This document shows positions 1-5,251 of a DNA stretch of 5,251 bases, in pieces (the first letter of the stretch is position 1; the number at the start of each line of letters is the position of its first letter). This DNA comes from Vulcanimicrobiota bacterium (GTDB lineage Bacteria; Vulcanimicrobiota; Vulcanimicrobiia; Vulcanimicrobiales; Vulcanimicrobiaceae), in contig JAFAOZ010000038.1 of the NCBI GenBank assembly GCA_019247395.1, forward strand, positions 1 to 5,251. Reading direction: 5' to 3'. The position numbers and the translations under genes are program-made. The notes beneath the pieces were generated by a model that saw nothing but the letters and a program-made list of their open reading frames with translations, did no database searches and had not been told where the DNA came from.

Positions 1-1
1 A

Positions 2-1945
2 ATCGCCGACGCTATCGCCGCGCTGATCGACAATCCCAATGCAACCGACGACGATCTCTGCGACATCGTCACCGGGCCGGATTTTCCGACCGGCGGAACG
101 ATTTTGGGCCACGAGGCGATTCGCGAAGCCTATAAAACGGGCCGCGGGTCGATCGCGATTCGCGGCAAGGCCGAGATCATCGAAGACCGCGGAAAGCACA
201 AGATCGTCATCACCGAGATCCCGTATCAGGTGTACAAGGGCCGGATCATAGAAGCGATCTCGGACGCCTATTCCGAGAAGCGAATCGTCGGCATCGCGCG
301 CCTGGACGACGAGTCGAACCGCAAAGGCATGCGCGTCGTCATCGAGCTGCAGCGCAACGCAACGCCGAAGATCGTGCTCAACCAGCTGTTCAAACACACG
401 CCGTTGCAGGCGACGTTCGGCTTCAATATGCTCGCGCTCGTGCCGGTGGGTCAACCGCGGCCGGACGGCTCCGTTGCGCTCGAGCCGCAAGTTCTCACGC
501 TCAAGCAGTTGCTCGAACACTTCATCACGCACCGCAAGGACGTTATCACCCGGCGCACCGCCTACGACTTGCGCAAAGCCGAAGAGCGCGCACATCTCCT
601 CGAAGGCTACCGCATCGCGCTCGATCACATCGACGAAGTCATCGAGATCGTGCGCGGCAGCCAAACGACCGACGAAGCAAAAGGCAAGCTCTCCAAGCGC
701 TTTGATTTGAGCGACGTGCAGGCTCAGGCCATCGTCGACATGCGCCTGCGAACGCTGGTCGGCCTCGAGCGCAAAAAGATCGAAGACGAATATGCCGAGC
801 TCATCAAGACGATCGCCGAGCTGCAGGACATCCTGCGCAGCCCCCGGCGTATCGCCGGCATCGTCAAGAGCGAGACGCTCGACGTCAAGAAGCGCTTCGG
901 CGACGAGCGCCGTACCACCATTGAAGCGGCCGAAGACGAGCTCTCCATCGAGCAGATCACGCCGAATATTGACGTCGTCGTCACCTACACCGTCGGTGGT
1001 TATATCAAACGCGTTTCGGTCGATACGTTCCGAACGCAGAGCCGCGGCGGCCGCGGAGTTACCGGCATCTCAAACCTCAAGCGCGAGGACGTCGTACGCA
1101 ACTTCTTCATGACCAAGACGCACGACCACGTGCTCTTCTTTACGAACATGGGGCGCGTCTACCGGCTGCGCGGGTACGAGATCCCCGACACGACGCGTCA
1201 GGCTCGCGGAACCGCGCTCGTCAATCTGCTCACGTTGCCGCCCGGTGAAGAAGTCACGGCGGTCTTTCCCGTGCATCATTTCGAAGGCGAACGGTACCTC
1301 GTGATGGTGACGCGGCAAGGCGTCATCAAAAAGACGAAGCTCGATCAGTTCGCCAACGTGCGCCGCAACGGTTTGATTGCAATCAATCTCGATCCGGGCG
1401 ACGCGCTGCTTGCCGTAGACCTCAGCAACGGTACGCGCGACATCATCCTCGGCTCGACGCAAGGCATGGCGGTGCACTTCAACGAGAAAGACGTGCGCCC
1501 GATGGGGCGCGTCGCACGCGGCGTCAAGGCGATGACGCTCGAGAAGGGCGACACGGTCGTCGCGATGGACGTCCTCGAGGATAACCGCCGCGAGGTGCTG
1601 CTCGTCACTTCACTCGCCTTCGGAAAGCGCACGCCGATCGCCGATTACCGCCACACCGCGCGCGGCGGCAAGGGCGTGAAGGCCTTCGCGCGTCAGCGCG
1701 ACGATATCGGCCAAGTCGTCGATCAAATTCTCGTCGCACCGGACGATCAGCTCTTGATGATCACCTCCGGCAACCAGGTCATCCGGCTCAAGGTCGGCGA
1801 CATCCGAAAGACGGGCCGCGACGCCAAAGGCGTCCGGCTGCAGCGACTGGGAGAGGGCGACGAGGTCATTGCGATCACGAATCTCGGCAAACAGGCCAAA
1901 CAAATCACCGAAATCACAGGTGAACCGCAACAGCCGGAGTTATGA
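2..1945 (+). CDS. gyrA: DNA gyrase subunit A, C-terminal ~647 residues (5' end outside window)
   Basis: This is the breakage-reunion subunit of the cytoplasmic A2B2 type II topoisomerase that introduces negative supercoils using ATP hydrolysed by GyrB. The frame is open from base 2, and the usual GyrA landmark GPDFPTGG lies at about 68-91. The catalytic tyrosine and the quinolone-resistance region lie upstream of the window. Visible parts are the end of the winged-helix/tower region (EIPYQV at about 218-235), the coiled-coil arm with QAQAIVDMRLRTL near 720-760, and the C-terminal pinwheel from about 965. The pinwheel shows six repeats starting near 971, 1121, 1288, 1433, 1591 and 1742. A GyrA box (QSRGGRG, 1037-1057) separates it from ParC, which lacks an intact box. 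The arm lacks the ~35-residue insertion of E. coli GyrA, and the end has no long acidic tail. About 10 extra residues sit at 458-487. The stop TGA overlaps the ATG at 1942. Confidence 0.97.
   Translation: MADAIAALIDNPNATDDDLCDIVTGPDFPTGGTILGHEAIREAYKTGRGSIAIRGKAEIIEDRGKHKIVITEIPYQVYKGRIIEAISDAYSEKRIVGIARLDDESNRKGMRVVIELQRNATPKIVLNQLFKHTPLQATFGFNMLALVPVGQPRPDGSVALEPQVLTLKQLLEHFITHRKDVITRRTAYDLRKAEERAHLLEGYRIALDHIDEVIEIVRGSQTTDEAKGKLSKRFDLSDVQAQAIVDMRLRTLVGLERKKIEDEYAELIKTIAELQDILRSPRRIAGIVKSETLDVKKRFGDERRTTIEAAEDELSIEQITPNIDVVVTYTVGGYIKRVSVDTFRTQSRGGRGVTGISNLKREDVVRNFFMTKTHDHVLFFTNMGRVYRLRGYEIPDTTRQARGTALVNLLTLPPGEEVTAVFPVHHFEGERYLVMVTRQGVIKKTKLDQFANVRRNGLIAINLDPGDALLAVDLSNGTRDIILGSTQGMAVHFNEKDVRPMGRVARGVKAMTLEKGDTVVAMDVLEDNRREVLLVTSLAFGKRTPIADYRHTARGGKGVKAFARQRDDIGQVVDQILVAPDDQLLMITSGNQVIRLKVGDIRKTGRDAKGVRLQRLGEGDEVIAITNLGKQAKQITEITGEPQQPEL
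1936..1939 (+). promoter_or_regulatory. Ribosome binding site that decides the lipoprotein start
   Basis: GGAG lies inside the last gyrA codons. It is only 2 bases from the ATG at 1942 but 8 bases from the in-frame ATG at 1948, which is the usual spacing. This favours 1948 as the main start, although the ATGA overlap at 1942-1945 would also permit coupled reinitiation. Either start leaves the same signal peptide. Confidence 0.5.
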
Positions 1946-1947
1946 CG

Positions 1948-2937
1948 ATGAGCGGTTTGAGCCTGAGGCATGCTTGGAGTGCCGTCGCTCTGTGCTTCCT
2001 CGTCGCGTGTGGCACGCTGCAAGGCCAAATGGCCCCGATCACACCGTCAGGAGAGCGCGCGGCAACGCGCGAGCCCACTGACCTGCTTTATGCGGCGGAT
2101 GGCGACAAAAACGCCGTCTTCGTCTTTTCATATCGTGGCGCACGCCATTTGGCGACGCTCTCCGGATTCTACGGGAGTCCATTGGCGGTTTGCTCCGATC
2201 GCGCGGGCAATGTTTTCGTTGCAGTATTCGCTTCCGGAGGCAGAAGCCAGATCGTTGAGTACGCTCATGGAGGCACCACGCCGATTCAAACCTTGGCCGC
2301 GCCCGGAGAGCCCACGGGCTGTTCCGTCGATCCTTCCACCGGCAACCTCGCCGCTGCCATCTACACCTACAGCTCGTCCCCGGGGAGCGTCGCTGTTTAC
2401 CCGAAGGCGACAGGAACGCCTACGATCTACACGGATGCAGACGTTCCCTACGTGAACGACTGCGCTTACGACAGCTCGGGCAATCTCTTCGTCTCGGGGG
2501 CGAACAACAACGGATTTGCGCTTGGCGAACTGCCGGCTGGCAGCGGCACACTGCAAACCGTCGAGGTGAAGAAAAAGATCGACGGTTCGTTCTACCAGCA
2601 TATTGGATGGGATGGGCACCACCTCGCAATCGGTGATTTCAGCGGGTACTCTAATAAATTTGTGCTCTATCGCATGCGCATCGAGGGGGCCGCAGCGAGA
2701 GTCGTGGGAACCACTCACTTCTCGCTCTCGCATGGCAACTTTTCCGGAGACTCCGCGTTTTGGATTCGCGGGAACCAAATCGTGTTCGTAACTCAAAACT
2801 ACCAGCGTCATGTCGAACGCGCCGCGCAAGTAAGTTATTGGAGATATCCCGAAGGAGGCGCTCGTATCGCTTGGACGCGAAAGATTGGCAGCCCGTACAT
2901 GTCGGGAGTAACCGTTAGCGTGGCATCGCAGCCTTGA
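1948..2937 (+). CDS. Predicted lipoprotein with a six-bladed beta-propeller (NHL/YncE-like), function unknown
   Basis: The first ~20 residues form a lipoprotein signal peptide: a short n-region with R and H, a hydrophobic stretch, and the lipobox L-V-A-C whose Cys codon is at 2008-2010. The mature protein should be lipid-anchored outside the cytoplasmic membrane. A flexible linker (to about residue 45) precedes a repeat domain filling the rest. A motif of the form V-x-V-Y-x-x-G-G-x-x-x-x-x-T-L recurs about six times (for example VFVFSYRGARHLATL, IVEYAHGGTTPIQTL, VAVYPKATGTPTIYT). It alternates with strands such as C-S-x-D-x-x-G-N-V/L, in which Cys 82, 125 and 172 hold equivalent positions. 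This predicts six blades, with the extreme C-terminal strand closing against the first. No catalytic residues are recognisable, so a binding or scaffold role is only inference. GC and codon use look slightly less biased than in gyrA. The start at 1948 is chosen on RBS spacing; 1942 would add two residues. The protein type is one I associate from memory with Eremiobacterota. Confidence 0.85.
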   Translation: MSGLSLRHAWSAVALCFLVACGTLQGQMAPITPSGERAATREPTDLLYAADGDKNAVFVFSYRGARHLATLSGFYGSPLAVCSDRAGNVFVAVFASGGRSQIVEYAHGGTTPIQTLAAPGEPTGCSVDPSTGNLAAAIYTYSSSPGSVAVYPKATGTPTIYTDADVPYVNDCAYDSSGNLFVSGANNNGFALGELPAGSGTLQTVEVKKKIDGSFYQHIGWDGHHLAIGDFSGYSNKFVLYRMRIEGAAARVVGTTHFSLSHGNFSGDSAFWIRGNQIVFVTQNYQRHVERAAQVSYWRYPEGGARIAWTRKIGSPYMSGVTVSVASQP

Positions 2938-2963
2938 GGCGGCTCCGCGCGGGACCCCCGACT

Positions 2964-2989
2964 GGAAACCCTTCGTACTAAATACGGTT
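2964..2989 (+). promoter_or_regulatory. Candidate promoter for trxA-selA-fpg (weak)
   Basis: The 82-base gap between the lipoprotein gene and trxA contains an AT-rich island at 2976-2996 in an otherwise GC-rich sequence, as expected at a promoter. No good housekeeping -35/-10 pair is seen; TAAATA (2979-2984) and TATTAC (2991-2996) are possible -10 boxes without a matching -35. GGAAA (2964-2968), then 18 bases, then GTT (2987-2989) resembles the GGAAT-N18-GTT promoter of SigR-type ECF sigma factors, which drive thioredoxin genes in actinobacteria. The match is short and could be chance. Confidence 0.25.
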
Positions 2990-3002
2990 TTATTACAGGT
3001 CG

Positions 3003-3009
3003 GGAAGGA
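3003..3009 (+). promoter_or_regulatory. Ribosome binding site of trxA
   Basis: GGAAGGA is a strong purine-rich Shine-Dalgarno match ending 10 bases before the ATG at 3020. It is the only clear RBS in the trxA-selA-fpg block, which suggests that ribosomes load here and that the downstream genes are translated by coupling. Confidence 0.7.
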
Positions 3010-3019
3010 CTGAATCTAA

Positions 3020-3346
3020 ATGAGTGCATTACCAGACGTTACGCAAGCAAACTTTGAGTCCGAGGTGCTGAAAAACCAGCAGCCGGTTCTCGTCGATTTT
3101 TGGGCGCCGTGGTGCGGCCCATGCCGCATGCTCTCGCCGATCGTCGAGAAAGTCGCCGAGAAGCATGCCGGCAAGGCAAAGTTCGTCAAACTGAATACGG
3201 ACGACAATCCGAGCCTGGCCGGCCAGTATCAGGTCTCGGGCATCCCGTGTTTGATCCTCTTTAAGGACGGCCAGCCGGTCGACCGCATCGTCGGCTACGT
3301 TCCAGAAAACACCGTAACGTCGATGCTCTCCAAACACGTGGCGTGA
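3020..3346 (+). CDS. trxA: Thioredoxin
   Basis: A 108-residue cytoplasmic disulfide reductase that passes electrons from thioredoxin reductase to target proteins. The length is that of a standalone thioredoxin, with no signal peptide or membrane segment. The redox motif W-C-G-P-C is at residues 31-35, preceded by VDFWAP with the buried Asp26 typical of thioredoxins. The cis-proline is Pro76 in SGIP, followed by LILFKDGQ and the conserved Gly92. The residue after the cis-proline is Cys77 instead of the common Thr, giving a third cysteine near the active site. The ATG has a good RBS upstream. The stop TGA overlaps the GTG start of selA (GTGA at 3343-3346), so the two genes are probably co-transcribed. 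A thioredoxin reductase gene is not in the window. Confidence 0.97.
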   Translation: MSALPDVTQANFESEVLKNQQPVLVDFWAPWCGPCRMLSPIVEKVAEKHAGKAKFVKLNTDDNPSLAGQYQVSGIPCLILFKDGQPVDRIVGYVPENTVTSMLSKHVA

Positions 3347-4668
3347 AAACGATTCCGGCCATGCACAAAGTGCTGGCCGACGAACGCGTCACGGCGTATG
3401 AGGCGAGACTCGGAAGAGATGTAGTAAAACGCGCGGCCGATGAAGTCTTGGGCCGCGCGCGTGCGTCCGGGAATGGCGCGTACGAAGCAATCGTGGCGGC
3501 GCTTGCGGCGCGGCTCGAGTCACTGCGGCGCGACATGCTGCAGCGCGTCGTCAACGCGACCGGAATCATCATCCATACGAATCTCGGGCGTGCACCGCTT
3601 GCGGACGAGGCGCTAGCGGCGGTTGCGGAGCTGTCGCGCGGCTACTCCAATCTCGAGTACGATCTCGAGGGCGGCGAGCGCGGTTCGCGTTACGAGCGGG
3701 TCACGGCGATCCTGAACGACGTGACCGGCGCGGAGCATTCGCTGGTCGTCAACAATTGCGCGGCGGCGGTGCTGCTCGTTCTCGATTCGTTTGCCAAAGG
3801 GCGTGAAGTAGTCGTCGCGCGGAGCCAGCTCGTCGAGATCGGTGGCGGCTTTCGGATTCCGGAGGTACTCGAGCGCAGCGGGGCGACGCTCGTCGAGGTC
3901 GGAACGACCAATCGCGTCTACCTTGAAGATTTCGAGCGCGCGCTTTCGCCTCGCACGGCTCTCTTGCTGACGACGCATCCGTCCAACTATCGCATTGACG
4001 GATTCACACACAACGCAAGCGCACGCGATTTGGCGGAGCTCGGAGCGCGTGCCGGCGTGCCGGTGGTTGAAGATCTCGGGAGCGGTGCATTGGTCGACCT
4101 CGCCCCCTACGGCGCGCCGCACGAGCGTACGGTGCAAGAAGCGCTTAGCGACGGTATCGGGCTTGTCACCTTCTCCGGCGACAAGCTGCTGGGAGGCCCG
4201 CAAGCCGGCATCGTCGTGGGACGTTCACAACTCGTCGCGCGTCTGCGCAATAATCCGCTGCTGCGCGCGTTGCGCGTCGATAAGATGACGCTTGCGGCGC
4301 TCGGCGCAACGCTGCAAATCTATCGCAGTGGCGCGCTCGCGGAACGGCTTCCAATTTTTCGCATGATCGCAGCCACACTCGACGAGCTGCGCGCTCGCGC
4401 GCAAGAGTATCTCGGCGCGATAGCCGATGCGAAAATCGTTGAAAGCGACGCGTACGTCGGCGGTGGCGCGCTCGCCCAGGAACGCAGCGCCTCCGTTGCG
4501 GTCGCGCTGCCGGCTCGAGATTCAAGATCCGTCGCGGCGCGCTTGCGGGCGAACGCGCCGCCGATCGTCGCGCGCATTGCCGAGGGACACGTGTTGCTCG
4601 ATCTGCGTACGGTTGCGCCCGAGGAAGACGCGGTAGTCATCGACGCATGCCGGAACTGCCTGACGTAG
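3343..4668 (+). CDS. selA: L-seryl-tRNA(Sec) selenium transferase
   Basis: A PLP-dependent enzyme that converts Ser-tRNA(Sec) to Sec-tRNA(Sec) with selenophosphate; the bacterial enzyme is a large homodecamer. The 441 residues are close to the 463 of E. coli SelA. The N-terminal tRNA-binding domain begins with a segment matching the E. coli 'LPAIDRLL' region (IPAMHKVL), which supports the GTG start at 3343 over the ATG at 3361. The core follows: VNATGIIIHTNLGRAPL (residues 70-86), NLEYDLEGGERGSR (103-116), VNNCAAAVLLVL (136-147), LVEIGGGFRIPEV (163-175), GTTNR (187-191) and EDLGSGALVDL (243-253). SGDKLLGGPQAG (278-289) carries the PLP lysine, Lys281, after Asp280. Arg308 and Arg311 in RALRVDK match substrate-binding arginines of the family. 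No Shine-Dalgarno precedes the start; coupling to trxA is likely. The last codons overlap the next gene and give an unusual C-R-N-C ending. selB does not follow directly, as it does in E. coli. Confidence 0.96.
   Translation: MKTIPAMHKVLADERVTAYEARLGRDVVKRAADEVLGRARASGNGAYEAIVAALAARLESLRRDMLQRVVNATGIIIHTNLGRAPLADEALAAVAELSRGYSNLEYDLEGGERGSRYERVTAILNDVTGAEHSLVVNNCAAAVLLVLDSFAKGREVVVARSQLVEIGGGFRIPEVLERSGATLVEVGTTNRVYLEDFERALSPRTALLLTTHPSNYRIDGFTHNASARDLAELGARAGVPVVEDLGSGALVDLAPYGAPHERTVQEALSDGIGLVTFSGDKLLGGPQAGIVVGRSQLVARLRNNPLLRALRVDKMTLAALGATLQIYRSGALAERLPIFRMIAATLDELRARAQEYLGAIADAKIVESDAYVGGGALAQERSASVAVALPARDSRSVAARLRANAPPIVARIAEGHVLLDLRTVAPEEDAVVIDACRNCLT
3430..3459 (+). other. Perfect 9-bp GC hairpin early in selA
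   Basis: CGCGCGGCC (3430-3438) is the exact reverse complement of GGCCGCGCG (3451-3459), with a 12-base loop, about 87 bases after the selA start. All nine pairs are G-C, so the transcript should fold here. There is no U-tract, so it is not an intrinsic terminator. In a GC-rich window such a hairpin could arise by chance, and both arms encode ordinary Ala/Arg codons of SelA. A regulatory role is not shown. Confidence 0.3.
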
Positions 4669-5251
4669 CAGCGTACATCGCGGCGCTCGAGTCGCGTATT
4701 GTTGGCAAACCGCTCGAACGGGTGCGCTTGAACGGGATATCGCTCCTGCGCACGGCGACGCCGCCAATTGCGGCGGCGGAAGGCCGGACGGTGCGCAAAA
4801 TTCGCCGCATCGGCAAGCGCATCGCGATTGGACTCGACGGCGACTTGTGGCTCGTGCTGCATCTGATGATTGCAGGCCGGCTGCACTGGCGTGACCGTGG
4901 CGCGAAACTCGGCGGGCGCAATATGCTTGCGGCTTTTGACTTTTCCAATGGAACGCTCACGCTCACCGAAGCCGGAAGTAAGCGGCGCGCGTCGCTCCAC
5001 GTCGTCGAAAGCGACGCCGCTCTCGCGGCAATCGATCGCGGCGGCCTCGACGTCTTTGACGCGGATGTCGATTCGTTCGTACGTGCAATGACGGCCAGGA
5101 ATCGCACGCTAAAAACGGCACTGACCGACGCGCATATCGTCGATGGAATCGGGAATGCGTACTCGGACGAGATTCTCCACCGCGCGAAGCTCTCGCCCAC
5201 CGCGCAGACACAAAAGCTCAAGAGCGAAGAATGGGAGCGGCTCTTTGACGC
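4647..5251 (+). CDS. mutM: Fpg/Nei-family DNA glycosylase (formamidopyrimidine-DNA glycosylase type), 3' end outside window
   Basis: A bifunctional base-excision repair enzyme that removes oxidised purines such as 8-oxoguanine or Fapy lesions and then nicks the abasic site. The frame is open to the window edge, giving 201 complete codons of a usual ~270-280. The start MPELPDV supplies the catalytic N-terminal Pro (after Met removal) and Glu3. Lys57 in RRIGKRI matches the beta-elimination lysine of E. coli Fpg. HLMIAGRL (72-79) matches the HLGMSG strand, and DGIGNAYSDEIL (166-177) is the helix-two-turn-helix with the DNA-binding Asn170. The segment TEAGSKRRASL (107-117) replaces the TDPRRFG loop of E. 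coli Fpg, so lesion preference may differ and a Nei-like assignment is possible. The zinc finger, if present, lies beyond the window. ATG 4647 is fixed by the invariant N-terminus; it overlaps selA by 22 bases in another frame and has no visible RBS. Confidence 0.92.
   Translation, partial: MPELPDVAAYIAALESRIVGKPLERVRLNGISLLRTATPPIAAAEGRTVRKIRRIGKRIAIGLDGDLWLVLHLMIAGRLHWRDRGAKLGGRNMLAAFDFSNGTLTLTEAGSKRRASLHVVESDAALAAIDRGGLDVFDADVDSFVRAMTARNRTLKTALTDAHIVDGIGNAYSDEILHRAKLSPTAQTQKLKSEEWERLFD

Noticed and set aside
104..251. GTG or TTG near 104 as the true gene start
   Set aside because: The frame is open to base 2 with conserved GyrA sequence (DNPNATDDDL, GPDFPTGG) before 104, so the gene enters from upstream of the window.
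2..1945. ParC (topoisomerase IV subunit A) instead of GyrA
   Set aside because: An intact GyrA box (1037-1057) and six complete pinwheel repeats support GyrA; ParC has a degenerate or missing box and usually fewer blades.
2056..2071. CGCGCG stem with a GCAA (GNRA) tetraloop in the lipoprotein linker
   Set aside because: The stem is only 6 bp of alternating CG, no U-tract follows, and hairpins of this size are expected by chance in a window of this composition.
2128..2829. Long antisense open frame opposite the lipoprotein gene (233 codons)
   Set aside because: It lies entirely within a gene with a clear signal peptide and repeat fold, shows no recognisable domain, and GC-rich codon bias readily creates such antisense frames.
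2931..2960. Intrinsic terminator after the lipoprotein gene
   Set aside because: Only 4-bp stems with 2-base loops are seen (GCCT-TG-AGGC and GCGG-CT-CCGC), with no U-tract following. Termination here cannot be supported from sequence.
2935..3057. Possible UGA-selenocysteine readthrough at the end of the lipoprotein gene, given selA nearby
   Set aside because: The frame stays open about 40 codons past the TGA, but it runs through the intergenic gap and into trxA in the wrong frame. There is no family extension to match and no SECIS-like hairpin just after the TGA.
3613..5221. Several antisense open frames opposite selA and fpg (up to 226 codons)
   Set aside because: They mirror strongly recognised genes, have low-complexity Arg/Ala-rich products and no independent start signals.

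Overview
The window is about 60% GC by eye and densely coding on the + strand only. It looks like a bacterial chromosome: it holds the 3' part of gyrA, then a lipoprotein gene, then thioredoxin, selA and the 5' part of an Fpg/MutM-type DNA glycosylase gene. No mobile element, CRISPR array, rRNA, tRNA or phage signature is visible.

Layout. (1) Positions 2-1945 hold the C-terminal ~647 residues of DNA gyrase subunit A; the gene starts upstream of the window. (2) Positions 1948-2937 (or from an ATG at 1942) hold a lipoprotein with a clear lipobox and six repeated sheet motifs, read as a six-bladed beta-propeller; its start region overlaps or abuts the gyrA stop. (3) Positions 2938-3019 are the only real intergenic gap. 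It has an AT-rich island, a good ribosome binding site and a weak promoter candidate, but no convincing terminator. (4) Positions 3020-3346 hold thioredoxin. (5) Positions 3343-4668 hold L-seryl-tRNA(Sec) selenium transferase, with its GTG start overlapping the trxA stop by 4 bases. (6) From 4647 to the window end runs an Fpg-family glycosylase overlapping the selA end by 22 bases.

The genes fall into two tight blocks: gyrA-lipoprotein, and trxA-selA-fpg. The second is probably one transcript with translational coupling, since neither selA nor fpg has a visible Shine-Dalgarno sequence. A shared theme of redox and oxidative damage (disulfide reduction, selenocysteine synthesis, repair of oxidised bases) is possible but is inference from order only. 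selA implies that the organism makes selenocysteine, although selB, selC and selD are not in the window.

Organism. The propeller lipoprotein, with its 'IVEYAHGG..PI.TL' and 'GCSVDPSTGNLA' type repeats, recalls a family I associate from memory with Candidatus Eremiobacterota (WPS-2/Vulcanimicrobiota) genomes. The Fpg subtype beginning MPELPDV occurs in acidobacteria-like and other environmental phyla. I treat Eremiobacterota or a related uncultured soil phylum as a moderate-confidence guess. I do not see a clearly undescribed multi-gene system here; the most interesting items are the lineage-type propeller lipoprotein appended to gyrA and the selA gene placed between trxA and fpg without selB next to it.
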